Of a stretch of 64,000 bases of DNA, positions 35,036 through 49,039 are shown one piece after another (position 1 is the first letter of the stretch; the number at the start of each line of letters is the position of its first letter). A program made the position numbers and the translations under genes. The notes under the pieces are model-generated. The model was not told the origin of the DNA. It ran no database searches and was given only the letters and a program-made list of their open reading frames with translations. The stretch is from Arenicola marina (lineage: Eukaryota; Annelida; Polychaeta; Arenicolidae), in the NCBI GenBank assembly GCA_964019135.1, contig OZ025265.1:1922001-1986000 (forward strand), given 5' to 3'.

Positions 35036-36491
35036 AAGATTGTTCCATCCAGTCTAAAGGCGAGACACGCGGCCAGGTGTGGCACCCCCTCCTACCCCAT
35101 CCCTCCTTTGAAGCCAATACCTGGATCGGTCCCCCCTGTGTTTTATCATTGCCTGGGCGCCGTGGCCATGGCTACTCACGCGCCCCCCCCCTCCCATTCA
35201 TATCGATGTCCCAGCATGAGACAAATCAGCGCTCTGCGTCTCGTTGGCGTAAGTAACGACTTTCGCTGAAATATCGAAAGTCGATGCGATAATCTCGCAC
35301 AGCACCATGACGTGTCTGTGACGTCACAGGGTGCGGGGAAGGCACGCTGAGTGAAGGACAAGCGGGAAAAGAATAGACACGGGAGGGGACAGGGGGGAGG
35401 TGGGGAGGTGGTGGTGGGAGGGGGGAGGGGAGGAGGTGGTCGGGGGTTGAAAGTGTGAAGTGTGTGTGGGGGGGGAGGGGGTGCGATGGCCCCACGTGGG
35501 AAGGGACACGTGGTGCGATCAAAGCCCGGATGAAGACGTCAATAAGAGTACCAGAGAGAACAACACCCCCACCCCCACCCCTTACCCCGCACCCCACCCC
35601 AAGGCGATTCCTAGTAGAGGAGTGCTTCAGTAAGACACCGTTGTTCCCGTCCCTTTACAACTCACTAGTCGTCGAATGTGGCGACAGACTTGCTGCGATG
35701 GTGACACAGACAATGCCAAAGGCCCATTCACTCCTTCAAGTTTATCAATCAAGGCCTGAGGTCCAATGGTTCAATGATAAAACGTCTACAGATGTACGCC
35801 AGGTAACTATGAAGCAAGCAATATGGCGCCCAGATATAGCATATGCGATATATTTTATTTATCAGTTGTTACTTCCCCCCCCCCCTCTCCCCAGATTATG
35901 ACTTTCCTAGGTGTGTCCGCCCGCACCACGTGACGTACTTCCTGCAGATCCTTCCTGGTTCCTCAGGCCAGACTTCCGCCTTCTCTTCATGTCCCACGAC
36001 CTCTGTCTCCGACCTGACCACAACGTTATCGCTTATCGACCGGCGCCGCTCGCACAGCACCCCCCAGCCCTCCCACCGCACGGCCGCCATGCCCCCCGTT
36101 CAGTTAATACAACCCTATCCTACACCCACCCTCCTCCTTCACAGCACCCCACCCCTCCCACCACACGGCCGCCATGCAGTTATGACAACCTACGTCATGC
36201 CATTCTGCTTCATTGAAATTCTAACAGCGTGGCTGGGAACTCTCCACTAATGGCAGACCTTTGTCTTTGTTCAAATAATGTCCAATTTAAATCTGCGTCA
36301 TCGTTCCAACGGCCCAAGAGACGCCGACATTCCAGTTTTAAGCTGTTTGCTCGAAGACCAATCTACCCGCCGGAGAAAAAAACGACAACTTCTTCAGACT
36401 GACTTAGTAACACGAAGCAAAAATACCCCCCTTTGCATAAATGATTACTCTGCAGCAAAACTGTTGTGAAAAACAAAAGATGGACTGGGAA

Positions 36492-38996
36492 GGTGGCCAG
36501 GCAAACGTTGCCGGTATCAATCAGTGCTTCTCAATGGTGAAACAGCCATCTGTCATTAGCAGGTCATGAGGCTGGCGGCCAGGCAAACGTTGCCGTAATC
36601 AATCAGTGCTTCTCAGTGGTGAAACAGCCATCTGTCATTAGCAGGTCATGAGGCTGGCGGCCAGGCAAACGTTGCCGTTATCAATCAGTGCTTCTCAGTG
36701 GTGAAACAGCCATCTGTCATTAGCAGGTCATGAGGCTGGCGGCCAGGCAAACGTTGCCGTAATCAATCAGTGCTTCTCAGTGGTGAAACAGCCATCTGTC
36801 ATTAGCAGGTCATGAGGCTGGCGACCAGGCAAACGTTGCCGTTATCAATCAGTGCTTCTCAGTGGTGAAACAGCCATCTGTCATTAGCAGGTCATGAGGC
36901 TGGCGGCCAGGCAAACGTTGCCGTTATCAATCAGTGCTCCTCAGTGGTGAAACAGCCATCTGTCATTAGCAGGTCATGAGGCTGGCGGCCAGGCAAACGT
37001 TGCCGTTATCAATCAGTGCTTCTCAGTGATGAAACAGCCATCTGTCATTAGCAGGTCATGAGGCTGGCGGCCAGGCAAACGTTGCCGATATCAATCAGTG
37101 CTTCTCAATGGTGAAACAGCCATCTGTCATTAGCAGGTCATGAGGCTGGCGGCCAGGCAAACGTTGCCGTTATCAATCAGTGCTTCTCAGTGGTGAAACA
37201 ACCATCTGTCATTAGCAGGTCATGAGGCTGGCGGCCAGGCAAACGTTGCCGGTATCAATCAGTGCTTCTCAGTGGTGAAACAGCCATCTGTCATTAGCAG
37301 GTCATGAGGCTGGCGGCCAGGCAAACGTTGCCGTTATCAATCAGTGCTTCTCAGTGGTGAAACAGCCATCTGTCATTAGCAGGTCATGAGGCTGGCGGCC
37401 AGGCAAACGTTGCCGTTATCAATCAGTGCTTCTCAGTGGTGAAACAGCCATCTGTCATTAGCAGGTCATGAGGCTGGCGGCCAGGCAAACGTTGCCGTTA
37501 TCAATCAGTGCTTCTCAGTGGTGAAACAGCCATCTGTCATTAGCAGGTCATGAGGCTGGCGGCCAGGCAAACGTTGCCGGTATCAATCAGTGCTTCTCAG
37601 TGGTGAAACAGCCATCTGTCATTAGCAGGTCATGAGGCTGGCGGCCAGGCAAACGTTGCCGTTATCAATCAGTGCTTCTCAGTGGTGAAACAGCCATCTG
37701 TCATTAGCAGGTCATGAGGCTGGCGGCCAGGCAAACGTTGCCGTTATCAATCAGTGCTTCTCAGTGGTGAAACAGCCATCTGTCATTAGCAGGTCATGAG
37801 GCTGGCGGCCAGGCAAACGTTGCCGTTATCAATCAGTGCTTCTCAGTGGTGAAACAGCCATCTGTCATTAGCAGGTCATGAGGCTGGCGGCCAGGCAAAC
37901 GTTGCCGTTATCAATCAGTGCTTCTCAGTGGTGAAACAGCCATCTGTCATTAGCAGGTCATGAGGCTGGCGGCCAGGCAAACGTTGCCGGTATCAATCAG
38001 TGCTTCTCAGTGGTGAAACAGCCATCTGTCATTAGCAGGTCATGAGGCTGGCGGCCAGACAAACGTTGCCGGTATCAATCAGTGCTTCTCAGTGGTGAAA
38101 CAGCCATCTGTCATTAGCAGGTCATGAGGCTGGTGGCCAGGCAAACGTTGCCGGTATCAATCAGTGCTTCTCAGTGGTGAAACAGCCATCTGTCATTAGC
38201 AGGTCATGAGGCTGGCGGCCAGACAAACGTTGCCGGTATCAATCAGTGCTTCTCAGTGGTGAAACAGCCATCTGTCATTAGCAGGTCATGAGGCTGGTGG
38301 CCAGGCAAACGTTGCCGGTATCAATCAGTGCTTCTCAGTGGTGAAACAGCCATCTGTCATTAGCAGGTCATGAGGCTGGTGGCCAGACAAACGTTGCCGG
38401 TATCAATCAGTGCTTCTCAGTGGTGAAACAGCCATCTGTCATTAGCAGGTCATGAGGCTGGCGGCCAGGCAAACGTTGCCGGTATCAATCAGTGCTTCTC
38501 AGTGGTGAAACAGCCATCTGTCATTAGCAGGTCATGAGGCTGGCGGCCAGACAAACGTTGCCGGTATCAATCAGTGCTTCTCAGTGGTGAAACAGCCATC
38601 TGTCATTAGCAGGTCATGAGGCTGGCGGCCAGACAAACGTTGCCGGTATCAATCAGTGCTTCTCAGTGGTGAAACAGCCATCTGTCATTAGCAGGTCATG
38701 AGGCTGGCGGCCAGACAAACGTTGCCGGTATCAATCAGTGTTTCTCAGTGGTGAAACAGCCATCTGTCATTAGCAGGTCATGAGGCTGGTGGCCAGACAA
38801 ACGTTGCCGGTATCAATCAGTGCTCCTCAGTGGTGAAACAGCCATCTGACATTAGCAGGTCATGAGGCTGGTGGCCAGACAAATGTTGCCGGTATCAATC
38901 AGTGCTTCTCAGTGGTGAAACAGCCATCTGTCATTAGCAGGTCATGAGGCTGGCGGCCAGACAAACGTTGCCTGTATCAATCAGTGCTTCTCAGTG
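36492..38996. repeat. 82 bp satellite-like array, about 30 copies
   Basis: The unit contains CAGGCAAACGTTGCCG (with a small GGCAA/TTGCC inverted repeat), ATCAATCAGTGCTTCTCAG and CATTAGCAGGTCATGAGG. Early units mostly read AGGCAAAC with CGTTATC. From about 37980 every unit has CGGTATC (CTGTATC in the last), and AGACAAAC becomes common from 38050. Confidence 0.98.
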
Positions 38997-39483
38997 GCAG
39001 TTTTCAGACCAGGACGAGACGAGATATTGTCCGGCTTATGCCACCCGTAAGCTTTGTTTGTCTTCGGCGTCACTAGGGGGCGGCACTGCAGGCCATTTGG
39101 AGTCATTTGATTTTGCATACAGGTCAACAAGCTTAACATCTTGGGTTTATGTGTCTTTCAACCCCGCTTCATTGGTTCTCGTTCATTGGCTCTCGTTTGC
39201 ACAAAAGTGGCCCAAAAAGTCAACATTTCCTCTTATAGGACCAACGAAACTAAATTATCTGCTATACTAATTATTACAGATAACCTCATTAGTCTATTTC
39301 TGATGTTTTTCTGATGACATTTCTCTGCCTTTGTTCCTTGTTTACCGTAACACTAACCATATGTACACATTTACAGTGTTCAGCCCCCTGATGGTTCAGT
39401 CCATGTGTTCACGAGGCTGGCCTAAAGCGTCTCTGGGAGTAGTTTTCATTGTATGTCAGGCGTTGGTAGCCACCTGGCTGCGT
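38997..39483. other. Unique island between two arrays
   Basis: Non-repetitive, with a CTCF-like site at 39069. No gene was recognised. Confidence 0.5.
39069..39086 (+). promoter_or_regulatory. CTCF-like motif between two satellite arrays
   Basis: GTCACTAGGGGGCGGCAC matches the core apart from one C. It lies in the short unique island separating the 82 bp and 53 bp arrays. Confidence 0.25.
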
Positions 39484-40690
39484 TGCCGTGGACTAGCATT
39501 GGCCAACTGACCGCCTGAGCGGTCAGTGGAGGTACAGCTGGTAGCTATGCCGTGGACTGCCATTGGCCAGAGTGGTCAGTGGAGATACAGCTGGTAGCTA
39601 TGCCGTGGATTGCCATTGGCCAGAGCGGTCAGTGGAGATACAGCTGGTAGCTATGCCGTGGACTGCCATTGGCCAGAGCGGCAGTGGAGATACAGCTGGT
39701 AGCTATGCCGTGGACTGCCATTGGCCAGAGCGGTCAGTGGAGATACAGCTGGTAGCTATGCCATGGACTGCCATTGGCCAGAGCGGTCAGTGGAGATACA
39801 GCTGGTAGCTATGCCATGGACTGCCATTGGCCAGAGCGGTCAGTGGAGATACAGCTGGTAGCTATGCCGTGGACTGCCATTGGCCAGAGCGGTCAGTGGA
39901 GATACAGCTGGTAGCTATGCCATGGACTGCCATTGGCCAGAGTGGTCAGTGGAGATACAGCTGGTAGCTATGCCGTGGACTGCCATTGGCCAGAGCGGTC
40001 AGTGGAGATACAGCTGGTAGCTATGCCGTGGAGTGCCATTGGCCAGAGCGGTCTGTGGAGATACAGCTGGTAGCTATGCCATGGACTGCCATTGGCTAGA
40101 GCGGTCAGTGGAGATACAGCTGGTAGCTATGCCATGGACTGCCATTGGCCAGAGTGGTCAGTGGAGATACAGCTGGTAGCTATGCCGTGGACTGCCATTG
40201 GCCAGAGCGGTCAGTGGAGATACAGCTGGTAGCTATGCCGTGGAGTGCCATTGGCCAGAGCGGTCTGTGGAGATACAGCTGGTAGCTATGCCATGGACTG
40301 CCATTGGCCAGAGCGGTCAGTGGAGATACAGCTGGTAGCTATGCCGTGGACTGCCATTGGCCAGAGCGGTCAGTGGAGATACAGCTGGTAGCTATGCCGT
40401 GGACTGCCATTGGCCAGAGCGGTCAGTGGAGATACAGCTGGTAGCTATGCCATGGACTGCCATTGGCCAGAGCGGTCAGTGGAGATACAGCTGGTAGCTA
40501 TGCCGTGGACTGCCATTGGCCAGAGCGGTCAGTGGAGATACAGCTGGTAGCTATGCCGTGGACTGCCATTGGCCAGAGCGGTCAGTGGAGATACAGCTGG
40601 TAGCTATGCCGTGGACTGCCATTGGCCAGAGCGGTCAGTGGAGATGCAGCTGGTAGCTATGCCGTGGACTGCCATTGGCCAGAGCGGTCA
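39484..40690. repeat. 53 bp minisatellite, about 23 copies
   Basis: The unit holds GTCAGTGGAGATACAGCTGG and TGCCATTGGCCAGAGCG. Each copy therefore carries a CAGCTG E-box and an inverted CCAAT box (ATTGGCC). The array ends at GCGGTCAATAAAGC. Confidence 0.97.
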
Positions 40691-42460
40691 ATAAAGCTAT
40701 CCCCATTGATGGACCCAAGGCTGAGCTGATCACACTGCCCGGGCCATGGGGGATTATTACATCATGCCTCTGCCTCTGCCTCTTTACGCTCACTTTTTGC
40801 GTGCTCCTCAAACCCACCCATCGTCACCATGACACACCACCCTCCACCCCACCCCACACACACATACTATCACCCGAGCCAGTGTTAAACAAGCCATATA
40901 GTGGGATGAAATGATGGGTGAAATGAGAAGGCGACTAAATTCATCGCAATGCGCCGGGGCTAAGGCACCCATCGTCACCGAGGACCAGAACACACAAAAA
41001 GTTATGTTTTTCCCTTTATGAGCAGGGGTAACAGCATGAACCGCTGCTGATAGAGCCGCGAGTGGCCCTGGGGTGAGGAGAGGCAGCACCCCCCCCCCCC
41101 CCGACATCCCCGACCCTGCTCCCCTTCCCCATCACCCAGGACCGCGTGTCTTGGCGCTATGATAAATCACCAAGACAGGCCGAGAATTGTCAACACAGAG
41201 GGACTGATTATTCCTGTCTTGTAGGGGCAGTCACTGCACCCCCCCCCCGTTCTCTGCCACCCCTCCACCCCAGTCCAGCGGAATAATTTAATTTCCTTTC
41301 ACCAGCAAACCGCATTGATTTTTCCCCGCGGGCAGAACGTTTAATATTAAAGACAAAGACGGATTATTTAGTGATTGAATTCTTTTCTCTCCGTTGCTGC
41401 AGATGTATTCGTTTTGTTTCTTTCCTTTGCTGGGGACAAAGTCTAGGGGTGTTCGATCGCTCCGGGTCCGAACGTTTGGGAACCCGGCTTGGTAGAAGGG
41501 GAACGGCGAGGGTTGGCATGGAATAGCTGGAGAGGCATCGAAGAGGCGCGGTGGGAGGGGTTAGGGGCGAGGGGGGGGGGGGGGACTGCGGGCGGAGGGT
41601 TTTCTGGGAATACTTCGTGAAGTGGGTTAGGGCACCGCGTGGTGAGAGAGATTAATAGTTATATGATGGCTGGAGTCAGGGTGGCGGGTATGGGTGGAGT
41701 GGGTGGTGGGCGAGTGGGTGGGGCGCTGGGGCAAGGACGGAAATGTCACAGCTAATCAGACACACTCGTTGTTAGAGAGGCGACCCGGTCACAGTTATAT
41801 CAGAGTGGTTGGAATGTGCAGAGGGCAAGGAGGAGTATGGAGCTAACTGCACCCCGAACATAGAAACTAGACCGAGAGCGTCACTAAAAGGGGCAGACGA
41901 CTGCGAAAACAAGCTCCAAATGTTCTAAATAAAGGTTGTTGAGAGGAAGAACGGCTCATAACATGACTCAAAAATGACATAAAAAAACATAATCCAATCC
42001 GAAAAATAAAAAGCCAATGGTAATGCAAAACATCGGAGCACAACCACGTGGACTCCATGGACCACCCGCGCTATATCTACACCGTGGGCGCAATTACTGA
42101 ACGATCACTCTGCACATTCGTCCAAACTTTACGTATCGGAGCTTGTGAAGCACACGCACATGAGGAAAGACGGATGTAAAAGGAACAATACGATATCCGG
42201 TGGGAAGACGGATGGGCGATAATAGAAGTAAAATGGTCTCGTGTACGGGGTGCGAGATGTTGTTGGGCAGAGCGAGAGTACAAGTGTAAAGGCATGGATG
42301 TCTGAAGACAAGGTTAGCGCCTCAGGTGACTTGTTATTCTGCGGTGATGGATGGGCCTTAGGCGGTTGGTCATTACAATGTGGTCAGACCGAGGACGAGA
42401 GAACGAGTGAAGGGCAGAGTGAGAGAAAGAGAGAGACGGATAGAGACTGGAAAAGAGACA
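40691..42460. other. Unique spacer
   Basis: Poly-C runs at about 41091 and 41240, poly-G at about 41571. Nothing gene-like was recognised on either strand. Confidence 0.5.
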
Positions 42461-43623
42461 AAGTTAGAGGACAGAGAGAGGGGGGATGGCGACACAGGTC
42501 AGACAGAGTTAGAGGACAGAGAGAGGGGGATGGCGACACATGTCAGACAGAGTTAGAGGACAGAGAGAGGGGGATGGCGACACAGGTCAGACAGAGTTAT
42601 AGGACAGAGAGAGGGGGGATGGCGACACAGGTCAGACAGAGATAGAGGACAGAGAGAGGGGGGATGGCGACACAGGTCAGACAGAGTTAGAGGACAGAGA
42701 GAGGGGGATGGCGACACAGGTCAGACAGAATTAGAGGACAGAGAGAGGGGGGATGGCGACACAGATCAGACAGAGTTAGAGGACAGAGAGAGGGGGGATG
42801 GCGACACAGGTCAGACAGAGATAGAGGACAGAGAGAGGGGGGATGGCGACACAGGTCAGACAGAGTTAGAGGACAGAGAGAGGGGGATGGCGACACAGGT
42901 CAGACAGAGTTAGAGGACAGAGAGAGGGGGGATGGCGACACAGGTCAGACAGAGTTAGAGGACAGAGAGAGGGGGGATGGCGACACAGGTCAGACAGAGT
43001 TAGAGGACAGAGAGAGGGGGGATGGCGACACAGGTCAGACAGAGTTAGAGGACAGAGAGAGGGGGGATGGCGACACAGGTCAGACAGAGTTAGAGGACAG
43101 AGAGAGGGGGGATGGCGACACAGGTCAGACAGAGTTAGAGGACAGAGAGAGGGGGATGGCGACACAGGTCAGACAGAATTAGAGGACAGAGAGAGGGGGG
43201 ATGGCGACACAGATCAGACAGAGTTAGAGGACAGAGAGAGGGGGGATGGCGACACAGGTCAGACAGAATTAGAGGACAGAGAGAGGGGGGATGGCGAAAC
43301 AGGTCAGACAGAGTTAGAGGACAGAGAGAGGGGGGATGGCGACACAGGTCAGACAGAGTTAGAGGACAGAGAGAGGGGGGATGGCGACACAGGTCAGACA
43401 GAGTTAGAGGACAGAGAGAGGGGGGATGGCGACACAGGTCAGACAGAGTTAGAGGACAGAGAGAGGGGGGATATCGACACAGGTCAGACAGAGTTAGAGG
43501 ACAGAGAGAGGGGGGATGGCGACACAGGTCAGACAGAGTTAGAGGACAGAGAGAGAGGGGATGGCGACACAGGTCAGACAGAGTTAGAGGACAGAGAGAG
43601 GGGGGATGGCGACACAGGTCAGA
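42461..43623. repeat. 45 bp purine-rich minisatellite, about 26 copies
   Basis: The unit contains GGGATGGCGACACAGGTCAG and ACAGAGTTAGAGGACAGAGA. It is flanked to 44040 by non-tandem but similarly GA-rich DNA. The minus strand reads SLCPLTLSDLCRHPP repeats. Confidence 0.97.
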
Positions 43624-46600
43624 AAAAGGGGGGTAGAAGTAAGGAGAGAAGGATAGCGATGGAGGACCGATAGAAGTAGTGGTAGAGACAGGACAGAGAC
43701 ACAGGGTAGAGAAAGAGGACAGATATACTGGGAGACAGTGGGAGATAGAAAGAGAGAGAGGGGGCAAGGACAGAGCGAGAAAGATCGCGATAAAGGACAG
43801 AACGTGACATAGGGGTAGAGAGAGAGAACAGAGAGAGAACAGAGAGAGGGAGAGAAATGGGGGAGGGGGGGAGGGTGACCCAGAGGGGCCAACAGCCATA
43901 TAAACACAGAGACAGACAGACACAGACTGCAGAAGAGAACGAGCTACAGGTGCCGGTGACACGCCGCAGTTGAGGCAGAGAAGCAGGCACATACAACGTT
44001 AAAGACGTTGACAGAGAGACAGAGAAAGAGATAGAGAGAAGCAATAAATATGTAGACACAGACGGCTGACGGGCACCACTGCCGGACGTAAACCAGGGTT
44101 TGCGTGACAGACTCGGTACGGTTGAAACATAAAACTTGAAAGCAAATCACCGGACAAAATAAGCCCACAACGCCAGATGTACGAGGATGATTATATAATG
44201 CATTTCACTTTGGCCAAAGAAGATAGTAAGCGTGCATACGTAAACAACAAATCTCAAAAGTAAGGCATGGACATCAAATAGGCGAAAAACGATTTTCCAC
44301 ATTGAACTGTCTCCTGCTAAGTATTTGGTTGCTGTTGGCGCTGAATAGTCGATATTGCGAGGACGTAGGCCTATATATATGCAGGCACAGCTTGCAGCAG
44401 CGTTTAATTCTCTTGATGTACAACATTGACCGAGAAGCAGTACCAGCAGCAGATGCTATGACAAACAATACTACTTCATATTCATGTTGTCTGTAGCAGC
44501 TTCAGGCCGCATTAAACATGTCACATATTATTCGCTGGGCCTCAGAAAATATCTCCTAGAACCATAGTAATATCAGGGTTCAAGATACATGTGCATTCAG
44601 CGTGAACACTGTCAGCCACAAGGCTGCCCAAACGAACCAACAACCCATCACAAAAACTTCCATAAACAGAAAAGCCACAATGTTCAAGACTTCACTTTCC
44701 CTGACTTTGACAAAAAAATCCATCCCTAACTTTTACATGTGATTCCCGAGATCAGCGATCCCCGTCCTCCTACACTCCAGAACGGCAGCTCCCCAGTCCA
44801 GATTAAACCTCGTCCATCTGGCTGGAATGACCCATTGTTCCTGGGGCTATCCGCCCTACGTCTTGTGCACTGACCGTCAACCTCCCAACCCCTCCCTCGT
44901 CCCAACCCTGCCATGCCCCATACCCCTGTCCCTCCCCACGCCCCACACCCCTCTCCCCACGCCCCATGACCAACGCCCCATACCCCTCTCCCACGCCCCC
45001 CCCCCGGGCCCTCGGCCCATCGGCCCGCCTCCAGGACGGCTAACGTCTTCTGGAAGAGGTCTGGGACATGCGCATCTCAGTTCATTATTAACAGTCGGGC
45101 GACCCCTCCCGGGATTCTGCTAATTCAGTTCATCCGCTGGGGGGTGTGCTCATACCTCCCCCCCTCCACCTTGGGTTCCATATCCCATCCTATTCCCTCT
45201 CCTCCCCCTCTTATTCCCCCTCCTCCACCCCTCTCCCATTCCACCTGCTCCACTCCCCTACCATCCCCCCCTCCCCTCTCCCATGTCATCTCCCCCCTCC
45301 CAATCGCCCTCTTCCGCCTCCCATTCCATCTTCTCCTGTCCGACCCCCATTCCCTCTCCGCCCCTCCCACTCGCATTTCCTCTCCTTCCCATCCGCACTA
45401 TCATCATCGTCCCTCCCTTCTGTACCCCCCCCCCCCACCCACTCTTCTCCCTTCACCGATATTCCCTAGCACTGTCTGTCGGGGTTCGGGCAGTAGAGGG
45501 GGGTGGGGGGTGAAGGTGGAGGTGGACAGCCCTCTCTCCTCTTGAGCTATGCCACGAGGCCAGGGGTGTGGTACTGGCGGTGGGTGGGGTGGGGTGCGGG
45601 CTGATAGCGCTGGATCTGGGACAGCATCGCCCTAGGCCTGTCAGGCTGGTGGACAGGTCAAGCGGACCCCGGGGAGGGCGCCACCAGGGCTGAAGGTCAA
45701 AGGAAAGTCAGCTCAGGCCATTGTCCACCCAGTGGAGGCCTCCATCCCGGTTATCAAACCCAAGGGGTGTCCCCTTTGAAGGAAATCAGTCCCGCGGATA
45801 ATAATTTTATTTCAGGTCATTGGACAAGTCCAACCGCAGTCCCCAACCAGTCGCCGTTGTGGTTCGCCCGGAGAAATTAAACCTCTTGCCGAAGCAATGG
45901 GCCAGAATACCTTCCAGTAGGGTGCCGAACTTCTCACGAATCATTTCCGAGCTCCGGGCTCCCTTGTGCCACGGCCAATCTGATTGGCCGCAATTGAACT
46001 TCCATAACCGCATTGCATGTCGGGTGGTAATAGAGGCCACACCCACGCCACCAGGGACCCCCCACCAGGTGGCAGGCCAGGCCCCCGGACCACGTGTCAG
46101 TGGTCGCCTTATTATCGCCACATGGCGCTCCTTCGACTCTGATCGTTTGCTTCCTTTAGGCTATTTTCGGCTCCCTTCGGTTGCCTTCGGGACCACTCGG
46201 GATCCATCGGCTCCGTCCGGCTGCCTTTGACTGTATTCGGTTACTTTCGTTATCCAGTAACAGCCCAATATCCAAGCTCCCTGGACGCAATGCACCATTG
46301 TCCAAAAGCAATGGGCAGCCGAATATCTCTATGAGAACAATTCTGTGTGAACTCTAAACGATGTTATCGTGTAGCACGTTTATCACGGTCTCCAGGCCCA
46401 GGATAGCACGGGGACCACAGATACAAAGCGAACGGTACTCGGGGTACTTTCACTCTATCTGTGTCTGTGATCCTGGACCAAGGTACATAACAGTCATCAA
46501 TGCATTCAATACGCGTGCACACATCATGTACATTCGAGAACAATTAGGCTGCTACTGCACCATCTATTAAGCCCAGATTCCATTAAGGGCGAAAGCTAGT

Positions 46601-49039
46601 TGATGCCCTATGAGAACTGGGTGGGAGGGGGAGGGGGCGGGAATTTGTGCATGAGCACAAATCTCTCCCAAACGCAAATATTACACACATCATGTGGTGT
46701 GAAATTCCTGATGCATTAAACAGTGACTGTCTGTAAACTGAGAGCATACAGCGGGATTCAGAGGGCACAATAAGTGGTGCAGTATTGCCACAATACGAGT
46801 CGTGCATCACAGCAATAAGACACTTCGCACTTAGCTGATACTCTGGCGCGGTCATCTCTCAGAAGGTATCCGAAATGCACAAGAACAATGTACTGAAATC
46901 AAACCTTTATCAGAAATCTTTGTCGACACCACTGTAACAAACAAGAAGAGTGGCATCAGTCTCACTACAGACGGTACATTTTGTGAATGGGACACACATT
47001 AAAACACATGAAACTAATTCTCCGGCACAAACAACGATAAGAACCATATGTTTGTAAATATTCCACTAATGTAACTACATATACATGTGTAAAACTTACA
47101 CTGCGATAGTTCTACGACCCACATCAAGTACATGTATTGTTCTTTGTCAGATTTGAAGCAATCCTCTTGAATTGTTCAGCATCATCAATTGTTCACACTA
47201 AAAACATGTTCACTTCTTCACACTAAAACAACTTCATTTCTTCATGCTAAAAACATTTTAATTTTTTACACTAATGGTCTTAAATAGACATATTCATTGG
47301 AGTAGGACAACGAGTAGGTATATAATTATGTAGCTCCAATTTATTACGGTAATTCTTATATATTATTAGTATATGAAGATGCGTCCCATGCCTGGCGTCA
47401 AGCAGGAAAGCACACAGTGACAATGCGATAGGCACACAGTTAAAAGGTTCTACAGTTAAACCTCGCGGTATAAGTTAGTCTCACACACAGTAGTTGGCTG
47501 TAATTAAGGATAGGATGAAAGAATAATTAATAGTAGGTGTATCACCCAAATAAATCCAAACATTGCTTAGTAGTCCATTTAAAGCAATAGTAAGATATGT
47601 TATTATCTGCACACTTAATAGTCACAGGGCGTGCCATACCATCACCTCTTCCGATGGGTTGGCCATATACCACGTGACCCAGCTTCCTAGCCAATGCAAG
47701 GGAGGTGCCCTAGTTTAAGACCATATATGAGCTGGTTGAAAGCAGTAAAGACCGAAACCTGCCTTAGCACCAAAATGATTAGATTACGCACAGTACATAA
47801 CTCACGAAACAGTAGCTTCTGCTATTATCACCCAATTTAAAGTTATGTATAATATGAAATAAACGGATGAGATTTTTGAGAACGACAATGCGCCCAGGTA
47901 ATGCTGAGTTCCTTGTAATTATAGCACAGATACCAGGGCATAACTGCTTGTAAAAGACGTGCATTTAAATGATATTTATCAATAATTTAATAACCTTTCG
48001 GGGTCAACAGTTTTATTTTCAGGGGATGATCGGGGCGACCACCTTATGTCCAGCCCATCTAGCGACAAGCCTGGTCATGTATCGGGGTAAATATATCCCG
48101 GGACACGGCAAGGCAACCTACATGTTCGCATCATGCCTGTCGGGTACTGGGACCTCAGTCCCCACACAAGACCAAGTTGGAGTTCATTGCAGGGATTTTA
48201 AATGTACAACTGCCATCAATCCATTGTAGCCAAAACCCAAACATTTTCCCTTCCCGGGTCAGCCTTTTTGGACGCCTAAAAGCTCGATGCGTCTGGTGAA
48301 TGCAATGCCATACGATACACTGCTTGATGCGGGACATTGGACTGGCAGTCCGTGGATGTTACTGCTTTTATGGTAGGCAGAATAATGTTTATGTACTGTG
48401 GTCAGCTGGGTGCGCAATCGTAATTATCGTAATCGTAATATTTTTTGACCCTCACATTTTTACACGCTTCATTAAAATTCTACTACTTCCAACAGAATAC
48501 ATGTCAAAGTGAAGTGATAATTGTACGTTTTGTTTTGTTTGTAGTAGGTGGCTGAATGACATTCTCGACAGAGTACGCTATGCACGAAGGCGACAGTTTC
48601 AAAACTGTTCTTAGAAGAACTCGACCACTATACAGTAAGAACCTTATTTCTAACGCTTTTCTCTTGCTGCTACACAAGGTGCAAACAAACAAATAGGTGC
48701 TACATACTTAAAGACTTAGCCCCAAGCACCTAACGGGACACATTTCACATTATTCTCACCGAAAACACCCCAGCTAGGTCAGGCATTAGTCTGCTTAGAT
48801 CTACTAAGAACATAGGAATATGCACAATACACCGCCGATGAAGGTTAGTAGCTGCGTTCCATCTATCAGCAACTAGGTATCAACTGATTATAAGTAAAAC
48901 AAAATGCGGAAAAGCGAAAACTAAAGCCAAAACAAAAGTCGTAAAAACACACAGCAAAAATCACAAGGGTGGAGAGAGGGACAGGAAGCGCAAAGCCTGA
49001 TGGGTAATATTAGTGCCGAGTGCAAAACTCGAGTTACAC
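43624..49039. other. Unique region, largely AT-rich after 44 kb
   Basis: 43.6-44.05 kb is GA-rich; 44.9-45.5 kb is C-rich. Short decayed repeats: TTCGG-containing units (46133-46255) and ~25 bp TTCACACTAAAAACA units (about 47191-47275). A 9 bp palindromic pair of CCAAT boxes lies at 45972-45990. No exon with recognisable protein was found; on the minus strand this would be PDE1 intron. Confidence 0.5.

Larger units (their letters stand above)
33231..36491. other. Unique region
   Basis: It holds the CACGTG cluster and candidate first exon (33777-33944), poly-G at 34181-34205, the SINE at 34870-35035, G-rich DNA at 35380-35490 and a diverged direct duplication of a C-rich segment with ACGGCCGCCATGC (about 36050-36092 and 36140-36176). 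No further exon was recognised. Confidence 0.5.

Noticed and set aside
36492-38996. CRISPR array
   Set aside because: Units are contiguous 82 bp direct repeats without variable spacers, in eukaryotic DNA.
47969-48229. 86-codon plus frame in unique DNA
   Set aside because: Protein-like at first sight but no recognisable domain, and no splice sites in phase with any neighbour.
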